This document shows positions 1 to 6,406 of a DNA stretch of 7,787 nucleotides, in pieces (positions within the stretch are counted from its first letter, which is position 1; every line of letters begins with the position of its first letter). The translations under genes were made by a program, and so were the position numbers. The DNA is from CAYLLT01 sp964591605 (GTDB taxonomy: Bacteria > Planctomycetota > Phycisphaerae > UBA1845 > PWPN01). The stretch is from the NCBI GenBank assembly GCA_964591605.1, contig CAZQEN010000353.1, positions 1 to 7,787 on the forward strand. The letters run 5' to 3'. Under the pieces are notes generated by a model, which did not search any database, was not told the origin of the DNA, and worked only from the letters and a program-made list of their open reading frames with translations.

Positions 1-1
1 C

Positions 2-802
2 GCCGGGCCCCCCCGGCGGCCCGCGGCGGTGCGCTCCGCCGTCCAGCGCGGCGGAAACCGCGTGCGGGCGTTCAACACCCCCCGGATCTGCGAGCTGTGC
101 GGCGGCTGTGCCGCCGACGCCGCCCCTGCGGCCGTCGCCATGGAGTGCGTGCACGCGTTTTCCCTGGTCCACGACGACCTGCCGGCCATGGACAACGACG
201 ACCTGCGCCGGGGGCGGCCGACGACCCACAAGGCCTTTGGTGAGGCGGTGGCCATCCTCGCGGGCGATGCCCTGCTGGCCCTGGCTTTTGAGCTGCTGGC
301 CACCCGCCTTTCCGACCCGCGGATGGCCGCGGCGGCGGTCGCCGAACTGGCCCGGGGGGCCGGCTGGGCGGGCATGATCGGCGGCCAGACGACCGATATC
401 CTGAGCGAGCAGCTCCCGCCGGATCTGGGGCTGGTGGAGCAGATTCACCGATACAAGACAGCGAGGCTCTTCGAGAGCTCCGGCCGTCTGGGGGCCATCT
501 CCGCCGGAGCCGTGGCCGGGCAGATTGAGGCGGCCGGCACCTTCGGTCTGGAACTGGGTCGGGCCTTCCAGATCGCGGACGACATCCTGGATGTGACCGG
601 GACGGCCGCCCGGATGGGCAAGGCCGTCGCCAAGGACGCCGGGGCGGGCAAGCAGACCTACCCCGCCGCCGTCGGCCTCGAGGCGAGCCGGCTGGCCGCC
701 CGCCAGGCGAGCGAGCGGGCCGTCGAGGCCCTGGCCCCTTTCGGACCCGGGGCCGACGATCTGCGGGCCCTGGCCCGGTTCGTGGTTGAGCGTGATCGAT
801 GA
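2..802 (+). CDS. ispA: Polyprenyl (farnesyl/geranylgeranyl) diphosphate synthase, 5'-truncated by the window edge
   Basis: Trans-prenyltransferase that condenses isopentenyl diphosphate with allylic diphosphates in the cytosol, giving FPP or GGPP for quinones, carotenoids and lipid carriers. The frame is open from base 2, so the gene starts upstream; about 266 residues are visible and some 25-35 N-terminal residues are missing compared with the usual ~295. The GTG at 29 is internal by homology. Numbering from that GTG, the first Asp-rich motif is DDLPAMD (49-55), with Phe five residues before it and the two-residue insertion typical of bacterial type II FPP synthases. Next come GGQTTD (119-124), the KT pair (143-144), FQIADDILD (180-188, second Asp-rich motif) and AKDAGAGKQTYP (201-212). 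The C-terminus ending FVVERDR looks complete. The N-terminal GGKRxRP signature reads GGNRVRA, which is unusual and lies next to the window edge. dxs follows after 85 bases. Product chain length (C15 or C20) cannot be settled from sequence. Confidence 0.93.
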   Translation, partial: AGPPRRPAAVRSAVQRGGNRVRAFNTPRICELCGGCAADAAPAAVAMECVHAFSLVHDDLPAMDNDDLRRGRPTTHKAFGEAVAILAGDALLALAFELLATRLSDPRMAAAAVAELARGAGWAGMIGGQTTDILSEQLPPDLGLVEQIHRYKTARLFESSGRLGAISAGAVAGQIEAAGTFGLELGRAFQIADDILDVTGTAARMGKAVAKDAGAGKQTYPAAVGLEASRLAARQASERAVEALAPFGPGADDLRALARFVVERDR

Positions 803-803
803 T

Positions 804-820
804 TTTCAAAAGTTCTGAAA
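804..820. promoter_or_regulatory. Near-palindrome in the ispA-dxs gap
   Basis: TTTCAAAAGTTCTGAAA is a 17-base odd palindrome with one mismatched pair (A808... region: position 5 against 11 of the TTC...GAA core). It begins two bases after the ispA stop and is the most AT-rich stretch nearby. It is flanked by a weaker GATCG (794-798) / CGATC (822-826) pair, so the whole could also fold as a hairpin over the ispA stop. A second small hairpin, GGCAG (839-843) / CTGCC (851-855), follows. There is no T-run, so it does not look like an intrinsic terminator. An operator or RNA-processing hairpin is possible, and chance is not excluded. Confidence 0.25.
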
Positions 821-887
821 GCGATCTTCCGGCGGGCCGGCAGCGTAGATCTGCCAGAGCCCTTCCAAGTATGTTTGGATCTAATCG

Positions 888-2825
888 ATGAAGATACTCC
901 CCACCATTCAGCACCCCAGGGACCTGCGCAACCTGTCCTCCGCGCAGCTCCAGCAGCTTGCGGACGAAGTCCGCCAGCGCATCCTCGACGTGGTCGGCCG
1001 CAGCGGCGGGCACCTGGCCAGCAACCTGGGCGTGGCGGAGATCACCATCGCCCTCCACCACGTCTTTGACTTCGAGAACGACCGGCTGATCTGGGACGTC
1101 GGCCACCAGTGCTACCCCCACAAGCTCCTCACCGGGCGCAACGAGCGGTTTGACACCCTCCGCAAGGCCGGCGGCATCAGCGGATTCCCCGATACCAGCG
1201 AAAGCCCGTTCGACCTGTTCAACGTCGGCCACGCGGGAACCTCCATCGCCACCGCCCTCGGCCTGGCCCGCGCCGACCAGCTCCAGGGGCGCGACACCCG
1301 CGTGGTCGCCCTCGTCGGCGACGCCAGCATCGTCAATGGCCTGGCCTTCGAGGGGCTCAACCAGGCGGGAACGCTCGATCGCCAGTTCCTGGTCATTCTC
1401 AACGACAACAGTTGGGGAATCGCCCCCACCCAGGGGGCGCTGGCCGACTACCTGGCCAAGTTCCGCACCAGCTCGATCTACGAAGAGGTCAAGCAGCGGG
1501 CCAAGCAGATCCTGCGGCGCGTGCCGCTGGTCGGCCAGCCGGTGTTCGACGCCCTCGATCACCTCAAAGAGGGCATCAAGGCGACGGTCTCGCCGCACCA
1601 GATCTTCGAGCACCTGGGCTTCAAGTACGTCGGGCCGGTCGAGGGTCACGATCTGCCGCATCTCATCGAGCTGCTCACCATGCTGAAGGACGTGCGGCAC
1701 CCGGTCCTCCTCCACATCCACACCAACAAGGGCCACGGCGCCGATTTCGCCCTCAAGGAGCCGGGGCGCTTCCACTCGCCCAGCGCGTTCGTCATCGAGG
1801 GCGGAAAGGTCACCATCCAGAAGGGCTGCGGACGGAGCTGGACCAGCGCGTTCGCCGACGCCCTCATCGAGGTCGCCGGCCAGGAGCCGAAAATCTTCGC
1901 CATGACCGCGGGCATGCCCGACGGCACCGGGCTCGACAAGTTCGCCAAAGCCTTCCCCGACCGCTACCGCGACATCGGCATCGCCGAGAGCTGCACGGTG
2001 GACATGGCCGCCGGCATGGCCCGCGCCGGCCTCCGGCCTGTGGTGGCCATATACTCTACATTCCTCCAGCGGGCCTTCGACCAGGTGTTCCAGGAGGTGG
2101 TGCTTCAGGGGCTGCCCGTGGTCTTCTGCCTCGACCGCGCCGGCCTGGTCGGCGGCGACGGCGCCGTGCACCACGGCTTCCTCGACATCGCCTACATGCG
2201 CGGCTTCCCGAACATGATCGTTCTCGCCCCGGCCGACGAGCCCGAGCTCAGAGCGGCCCTGCAGTTTGCCATCCGCCAGAACCAGGCAGTGGCGATCCGC
2301 TATCCGCGCGACAACGTGCCCGAGTCGCTCGGCGAAGCCCCCCCGTTCGTGCCCGGCCAGGCGCGCCTGCTCCAGGACGGCCGCGACGCGACCATCCTGG
2401 CCTACGGCGCCGCGGTCAGCCACGCCCTCGATGCGGCCGAGCTGCTCGCCGCCGAGGGCCTCGAGGTGCGCGTCTACAACGCCCGCTTCGCCAGACCCGT
2501 CGACGCCGACATGGTGCGGGCGGCCATCGCCGCCGATCACCCGGTCATCACCGTCGAAGATCACTCGCTCGCCGGCGGCTTCGGCTCCGCGGTGCTCGAA
2601 ACCGCCCAGGAGCTGCGCCTGCCCGCCGACCGCATCGTGCGACTCGGCATGCCCGTCGACCGCTTCATCCGCCACGGCACCCGCGCCGGCCAGCTCGCCG
2701 AGTGCGGCATCGACGCCGCCGGCATCGCCGCCGCCGTCCAGCGCGAGCTGACCCACCTCAGCCAGGCCGCGCCGACGCGCTCCGTGCGGATCAGCCGTCA
2801 GCCCGCCGCCGACCACACCTATTGA
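888..2825 (+). CDS. dxs: 1-deoxy-D-xylulose-5-phosphate synthase with divergent active-site motifs
   Basis: Thiamine-diphosphate enzyme joining pyruvate and glyceraldehyde 3-phosphate to DXP, the first step of the MEP isoprenoid pathway; cytosolic homodimer. At 645 residues it is slightly longer than E. coli Dxs (620) through a ~20-residue polar C-terminal tail. The ATG start gives the expected opening (HPRDLRNLS); the ribosome site is weak (GGAT, 877-880). Visible in order: GGHLASNLG with His42; the ThDP/Mg motif GDAS (144-147) through ILNDN (170-174), where the usual form is GDG; His296 in RFHSP; Glu367, matching the catalytic Glu of the canonical IAEQHAV, but here IAESCTV; YSTFLQR with Tyr389 and Arg395; DRAGLVG with Arg417; His428; and YPR (472-474). 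The C-terminal transketolase-like domain spans about 490-625. The main catalytic and phosphate-binding residues known from E. coli are therefore kept, so activity is likely, while several surrounding motifs differ. It lies 85 bases after ispA, probably in one operon. Confidence 0.95.
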   Translation: MKILPTIQHPRDLRNLSSAQLQQLADEVRQRILDVVGRSGGHLASNLGVAEITIALHHVFDFENDRLIWDVGHQCYPHKLLTGRNERFDTLRKAGGISGFPDTSESPFDLFNVGHAGTSIATALGLARADQLQGRDTRVVALVGDASIVNGLAFEGLNQAGTLDRQFLVILNDNSWGIAPTQGALADYLAKFRTSSIYEEVKQRAKQILRRVPLVGQPVFDALDHLKEGIKATVSPHQIFEHLGFKYVGPVEGHDLPHLIELLTMLKDVRHPVLLHIHTNKGHGADFALKEPGRFHSPSAFVIEGGKVTIQKGCGRSWTSAFADALIEVAGQEPKIFAMTAGMPDGTGLDKFAKAFPDRYRDIGIAESCTVDMAAGMARAGLRPVVAIYSTFLQRAFDQVFQEVVLQGLPVVFCLDRAGLVGGDGAVHHGFLDIAYMRGFPNMIVLAPADEPELRAALQFAIRQNQAVAIRYPRDNVPESLGEAPPFVPGQARLLQDGRDATILAYGAAVSHALDAAELLAAEGLEVRVYNARFARPVDADMVRAAIAADHPVITVEDHSLAGGFGSAVLETAQELRLPADRIVRLGMPVDRFIRHGTRAGQLAECGIDAAGIAAAVQRELTHLSQAAPTRSVRISRQPAADHTY

Positions 2826-2844
2826 GACCGCTTCGCCCAAGAAG

Positions 2845-2894
2845 GAGGGGCGCGCCTCCGGCCCTCCGCGTGGAAGACCGCCGGCACGCCCCTC
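2845..2894. terminator. GC-rich inverted repeat between convergent genes, possible bidirectional terminator
   Basis: GAGGGGCGCGCC (2845-2856) pairs with GGCACGCCCCTC (2883-2894) at 11 of 12 positions (one C-A mismatch) around a 26-base loop. A competing short hairpin GGAGG (2844-2848) / CCTCC (2855-2859) lies inside. The repeat sits 20 bases after the dxs stop and 31 bases from the stop of the minus-strand PLP enzyme, the normal place for a shared terminator. No T-run follows on either strand, so it is not a classical Rho-independent terminator; it may act as an RNA end-protecting stem. Confidence 0.35.
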
Positions 2895-2925
2895 GTCATG
2901 AATCGCTCGCTTCGCGGACGCCCGC

Positions 2926-4053
2926 TCAGTGCGCGGGCAGCAGATCGAGCACCTGATCGATCTCCTCGACCGTGTTGTACACGTGCGGGCTCACCCGCAG
3001 GCGCCCCTCCCGGACGGCGATGACCACGCGGTGCTCACCCTCCAGGTGCTGTTGGATCGCGTGGTGATCGTGCGTGTCCGAGATGAACGCGACAATGCCG
3101 CTCGCCTCGCCCGGCCGCCGCGACGAGATCACCCGATACCCCTTGTCGCGCAGCCCCCGGACCAGCCGGTCCGTCAGCATGAGCAGGTGCGACGCGATGT
3201 GGTCAATGCCGATCTCCAGGAACATCTGGATGGAGGCACCCAGCCCGTAGATCCCCGCGAGGTTGTAGCTGCCGGTGTCGAACCGGCACGCACTGTTGAC
3301 GAACTCGAAGTGATACGTGCCGTAGTCGAGCGCATCCTTCATGCACAGCCAGCCCGACATGACCGGCTTGAGATGCCCCAGCAGAGACTGGTTGCAGTAG
3401 AAGATGCCGCAGCCTTCCGGCCCGCACAGCCACTTGTGGCCGTCCGCCGACAGGAAGTCGATGTTCATCGCCCGCACGTCGATCGGAAACGCCCCCAGGG
3501 CCTGGATCGCGTCCACGCAGAAGAGCACGCCGCGCTCCTTGCAGATCCGCCCGAGCGTCGCCAGATCCACGCGGTACCCGCTCGCGAACTCGACCGCCGA
3601 CACCGTCACCACGCGCGTCTTGCTGTCGATCGCGCTGGCAATCCGGTCGACCGGAACGCAGCCGTTCTCCTCAGGCACCATCTTGAGCCGCACCCCGCGG
3701 TTCTGAAGCCCCATCCACGGATAGATGTTGGCGGGGAACTCGACGTTCGTCGTGACCACCGTGTCGCCGGTGTTCCAGCTCAGACCGCCGGCCACCCAGC
3801 CGATGCCCTCGGTCGTGTTCTTGACGAAGGTCACCTCTTCCGGCGTGGCGTTGATGAGCTGCGCGGCCAGCCGGCGGACCCGCTCAGCGTGCCGGTAGAA
3901 GCCCGCGCGGATCCCGGCCGTCTCCGAGAGCTGCTCGATGTACAGACGCATCCCCTCGGCCGCCGGCTTGCTCAGCGGCGCCACCCCGGCATGATTCTGG
4001 AAGTTGTAGTTCCTCGTGATCGGGAACTGGTCTCGCAATGTTTGCACATCCAT
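2926..4053 (-). CDS. Class V aminotransferase-fold PLP enzyme (isopenicillin-N-epimerase/SufS-like, not a desulfurase)
   Basis: A 375-residue fold-type I PLP enzyme, predicted cytosolic (no signal peptide or membrane segment). Visible: NHAGVAPLS (20-28) near the N-terminus; NTTEG (79-83), the phosphate-binding turn; EFPANIYPW (105-113), a motif shared with isopenicillin-N-epimerase-like proteins; the cofactor-contact stretch CVDAIQALG (179-187) with Asp181 and Gln184; and SADGHKW (202-208), where Lys207 is the Schiff-base lysine. Near the C-terminus REGRLRVSPHVYNT (348-361) aligns with the SufS segment ending in an Arg and MYNT, but the loop with the catalytic cysteine is absent. Cysteine desulfurase activity is therefore unlikely; epimerase, C-S lyase, kynureninase-like or transaminase roles remain open and I cannot name the substrate. 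The ATG has a GAGGG nine bases upstream (4063-4067) and a TATAAT box further up. It is convergent with dxs and lies 248 bases downstream of ggt on the same strand. Confidence 0.85.
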   Translation of the reverse strand: MDVQTLRDQFPITRNYNFQNHAGVAPLSKPAAEGMRLYIEQLSETAGIRAGFYRHAERVRRLAAQLINATPEEVTFVKNTTEGIGWVAGGLSWNTGDTVVTTNVEFPANIYPWMGLQNRGVRLKMVPEENGCVPVDRIASAIDSKTRVVTVSAVEFASGYRVDLATLGRICKERGVLFCVDAIQALGAFPIDVRAMNIDFLSADGHKWLCGPEGCGIFYCNQSLLGHLKPVMSGWLCMKDALDYGTYHFEFVNSACRFDTGSYNLAGIYGLGASIQMFLEIGIDHIASHLLMLTDRLVRGLRDKGYRVISSRRPGEASGIVAFISDTHDHHAIQQHLEGEHRVVIAVREGRLRVSPHVYNTVEEIDQVLDLLPAH

Positions 4054-4301
4054 CGCCTTCGGCCCTCACGTTTGTCGCGGCGACGAGGAGTCCCGGGTTC
4101 GTTCCGTATCATTATAGACACGACCCCGGTGCGAGTTTTCGCGCATGTGATTCCCTCCCCCCACGGCCGGCGCCGCCACCTTGGCATCGGCGGTCAGGCC
4201 GCGGCGATCGAGCCACTTCTCGGACCGTCTCGACGGCGCCGGGCCTGTGCGGCCGCACTCGCATCCCCCCAAACGTCTCCTGAACCCCTGCCCGTCCGCA
4301 C
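4054..4301. other. 248-base gap between ggt and the PLP-enzyme gene
   Basis: I see no credible gene here; the open frames in it have no recognisable motif. It holds the minus-strand -10 box at 4111-4116 and a Shine-Dalgarno-like GAGGG at 4063-4067. Closer to the ggt stop there is a 12-base perfect palindrome, GTGCGGCCGCAC (4247-4258), and a small hairpin, CCGT-CTCG-ACGG (4225-4236), which could help end the ggt transcript, though neither is followed by a T-run. Confidence 0.5.
4111..4116 (-). promoter_or_regulatory. Consensus TATAAT -10 box upstream of the PLP enzyme
   Basis: On the minus strand the bases read TATAAT, a perfect sigma-70 -10 hexamer in otherwise GC-rich DNA, 57 bases before the ATG of the PLP-enzyme gene (5' leader of about 50 bases). 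The expected -35 area (around 4134-4139) reads AAAACT and does not match TTGACA well. The box suggests that the PLP enzyme can be transcribed independently of ggt. Confidence 0.45.
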
Positions 4302-6038
4302 TCAATAGCCGGCGGGCCGTCCCCCCTTGTGCGGATCACAGGCCCCGACGTACGTACCTGCCTCGATCTGCAGGGCCTGCACCGTGGCTTCACGCCTCCG
4401 ATCAGATATCGCGTGCCCGCGCTGCCTCAATCCAACGACAACGGGGTCATCGGCCGGGAAACCGTTGCGATTCACCTCGTTCGGATCCCACTGGTGATGC
4501 AGTCGGGGCCGCGCGATGGCCTCCTCGATCGGCAGACCATATTCGACCACGCCCAGCACCACCTGCAGCGTCGCCGTGATGATGCGCGGCCCGCCCGCCG
4601 CGCCCACCGCCAGAATCGGCCGCCCCTCGGAGAGCACGATCGTTGGAGACATGCTCGAGAGCGGCCGTTTGCCCGGCGCCACCTCGTTGAGCGGCGACTG
4701 CGTGAGCCCGAACGCGTTGCGCCGGCCCGGCTCGGCGGTCAGGTCGTCCATTTCGTTGTTGAGCACCACGCCCGTTCCTTCCGCCACCACGAACGATCCG
4801 AAGCCCGTATTGATCGTCTCCGTGGCCGCAACCACGTTGCCCCAGCGATCGGCCACGCAGAAGTGCGTGGTCCCCGCGTCCGCGGGAAGCCGCCAGCCGT
4901 AGTCCTCCGGCACGCTCACGCGATCCTCCCGGATGCGGCGGGCACACTCGCGGGCGTACGCCTCATCCGTCAGCCTGGCGACGGGGACCTTCACGAAGTC
5001 CGCGTCGCCCAGATGGCGCGCCCGGTCGGCGAAAGCGTGCTTCATCGCCTCCACCGTCAGATGAGCCGCCAGCCCCGGGTCCTTGCGCTGGATCTCACCC
5101 AACGGCCACTGCTCGAGAATGTTCAACATCTCCGCGATGCAGATGCCACCCGACGACGGCGGGGGCATCAGCAGTACTTCGACATTACGATAATGGGCGC
5201 GGATCGGCTCGCGCCAGACGGGCCGATAAGCCGCCAGATCCTCCACGCTCAGGATTCCCCCCGCGCGTGTGACGTAATTCACAATCGCCCGGGCGATCTC
5301 GCCCCGATAGAACGCATCCGCGCCCGCCACGCCGATCTGCTCGAGCGTGCGGGCTAGATCGGGTCGGCGGATCTTCGTTCCCACCGGGGGAATCTCGCCG
5401 TCGAACAGGAGGTCGTGCCGGAGCGCCGCCGCCATCGTTCCGAGCCGCTGCTCCTCGATCTCCCGCAGCGCATCCGCCACCGACGCCCGATAGTGCCGGT
5501 CCATCTCGAACCCGTCCGCGGCGAGGCGGCGAGCGGGTTCGATCACGTCCCGGAGTGACTTGCGTCCAAATCGCCCGAGCAGGGCCGCGTGGCCGGCCAC
5601 GTGCCCCGGCACGGCGACGGCCAGTCCGCCGAACTGGCTCGGCGGCGCCGCATCCGGCCGCGCCGCCCGTGCCTTCACGAACATGTCGCGCGTCGAGGCG
5701 CCCGGCGCCGTCTCGCGATAGTCGAGCACGAACACCTCGCGGCTTTCGGCCATCCAGATCATGAAGAAGCCGCCCCCGCCGAGCCCCGCGCTGTACGGAC
5801 GCGTGACCGCCAGCGCGAACGACGTCGCGCTGGCCGCGTCGACCGCGTTGCCCCCCTGGCGCAGGATCTCCACCCCCGCCTGGGAGGCTTGCGGCGAGTG
5901 GCTGGCCACCATGCCGTGCTGGCCGGACGCCAGCCACGGGCGCTGCGGAACGTCCGTCGCGAAAGCGTTCACGCTCGCGGCGATCGCCGCGAGGGCACCG
6001 AGACATCTGTAGAGCGAGCATCCACCCGAGCACCGCAT
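4302..6038 (-). CDS. ggt: Gamma-glutamyltranspeptidase / glutathione hydrolase, exported
   Basis: N-terminal-nucleophile hydrolase that cleaves or transfers the gamma-glutamyl group of glutathione and related peptides outside the cytoplasm. The 578-residue precursor begins with a signal peptide: a short Arg-containing start, a hydrophobic core at about 13-22, and likely cleavage after AFA (25-27). Visible: GGNAVDAA (62-69); GLGGGGFF (85-92); YRETAPG (107-113), whose Arg108 matches the substrate-carboxylate arginine of E. coli Ggt; PPSSGG (293-298); and the self-cleavage site AG|TTHF, with Thr390 as the predicted nucleophile at the start of a 189-residue small subunit of usual size. The small subunit has TINTGFGS (408-415), NNEMDD (427-432), PLSSMSPT (459-466, with the Ser pair 461-462) and GGPRIITA (482-489). 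All hallmark residues are present, so it should mature and be active. A GGGAG (6049-6053) lies ten bases before the ATG. It is divergent from the lipoprotein protease. Confidence 0.95.
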   Translation of the reverse strand: MRCSGGCSLYRCLGALAAIAASVNAFATDVPQRPWLASGQHGMVASHSPQASQAGVEILRQGGNAVDAASATSFALAVTRPYSAGLGGGGFFMIWMAESREVFVLDYRETAPGASTRDMFVKARAARPDAAPPSQFGGLAVAVPGHVAGHAALLGRFGRKSLRDVIEPARRLAADGFEMDRHYRASVADALREIEEQRLGTMAAALRHDLLFDGEIPPVGTKIRRPDLARTLEQIGVAGADAFYRGEIARAIVNYVTRAGGILSVEDLAAYRPVWREPIRAHYRNVEVLLMPPPSSGGICIAEMLNILEQWPLGEIQRKDPGLAAHLTVEAMKHAFADRARHLGDADFVKVPVARLTDEAYARECARRIREDRVSVPEDYGWRLPADAGTTHFCVADRWGNVVAATETINTGFGSFVVAEGTGVVLNNEMDDLTAEPGRRNAFGLTQSPLNEVAPGKRPLSSMSPTIVLSEGRPILAVGAAGGPRIITATLQVVLGVVEYGLPIEEAIARPRLHHQWDPNEVNRNGFPADDPVVVGLRQRGHAISDRRREATVQALQIEAGTYVGACDPHKGGRPAGY

Positions 6039-6060
6039 GCGCCGTCAGCTCCCATGATCC

Positions 6061-6089
6061 GGAACCGGCCGAACCGGGTTCAGTCTAAT
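6061..6089 (+). promoter_or_regulatory. ECF-sigma-like promoter pair (GGAACC - 17 bases - TCTAAT)
   Basis: GGAACC (6061-6066) and TCTAAT (6084-6089) are separated by 17 bases, resembling the GGAAC / TCnAA architecture of extracytoplasmic-function sigma promoters; TCTAAT also matches the sigma-70 -10 hexamer at five of six positions. Transcription would run rightward from about 6096 toward the hairpins and the lipoprotein gene. The elements are short and GC-rich DNA offers many chance matches. Confidence 0.3.
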
Positions 6090-6165
6090 CGCGATTCGGC
6101 CATGATGCTCGGTTTGCCGGGAGGCCATGCGCCGTCATGCGCTGCCGGCTGAGCGCGCAGGCCCA

Positions 6166-6192
6166 CTGGCCGGCGGCCAGCTTGTGTCTTTT
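6166..6192 (+). terminator. Rho-independent terminator-like hairpin with T-rich tail, plus strand
   Basis: CTGGCC (6166-6171), loop GGC, GGCCAG (6175-6180) is a perfect 6-bp stem followed by TTGTGTCTTTT (6182-6192), eight T of eleven. It is preceded by another hairpin, GCGCT (6139-6143) / AGCGC (6152-6156). No plus-strand protein gene lies upstream, so it would end a short RNA or act as an attenuator in the leader of the lipoprotein gene. Confidence 0.4.
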
Positions 6193-6334
6193 CGGACTCT
6201 CACCCGACCGGCCGCATTTCCTCGACCTCGCGTTTGCACGGCCCCACCCGCGAATCGTACGGTTGTCCATGACGGCAAGACACGGGGGGAAGTGGCCTGC
6301 AGGGGGGCCCTTTCCAGCGACTGCCCGGCCGCGG

Positions 6335-6378
6335 CCCGGATCGTCCGGGGTTGCACCGGCGTGAGACGAAGTCCTCAC
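6335..6378 (+). promoter_or_regulatory. Tandem hairpins in the lipoprotein gene leader
   Basis: CCCGGA (6335-6340), loop TCG, TCCGGG (6344-6349) is a perfect stem. It is followed by GTGA-GAC (6361-6367), loop GAA, GTC-c-TCAC (6371-6378), a seven-pair stem with one bulged C. Both lie within 75 bases of the ribosome-binding site, so they could influence translation or RNA stability. I do not recognise a known riboswitch class. Confidence 0.3.
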
Positions 6379-6406
6379 CGGGGCGGGAGGCCGGCTCAGA
6401 CACGTT

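Noticed and set aside
72..2840. A 922-codon open frame on the minus strand across both ispA and dxs
   Set aside because: In dxs its codons are exact reverse complements of the sense codons, so a stop would need TTA, CTA or TCA in the sense gene, codons that are rare in GC-rich genes. The translation is low-complexity Gly/Ala/Arg-rich without motifs, whereas both sense genes are clear homologues.
1412..2956. A 514-codon plus-strand frame overlapping dxs
   Set aside because: Arg/Pro/Ala-rich product with no domain; a GC-bias shadow of dxs in another frame.
2926..4053. Cysteine desulfurase (SufS/CsdA) assignment for the PLP enzyme
   Set aside because: The C-terminal loop with the catalytic cysteine is missing: REGRLRVSPHVYNT runs directly across where it would be.
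2929..4308. A 459-codon plus-strand frame opposite the PLP-enzyme gene
   Set aside because: The opposite strand encodes an unmistakable PLP enzyme with all key residues; the plus-strand product is Arg/His/Pro-rich and runs through a promoter-like intergenic gap.
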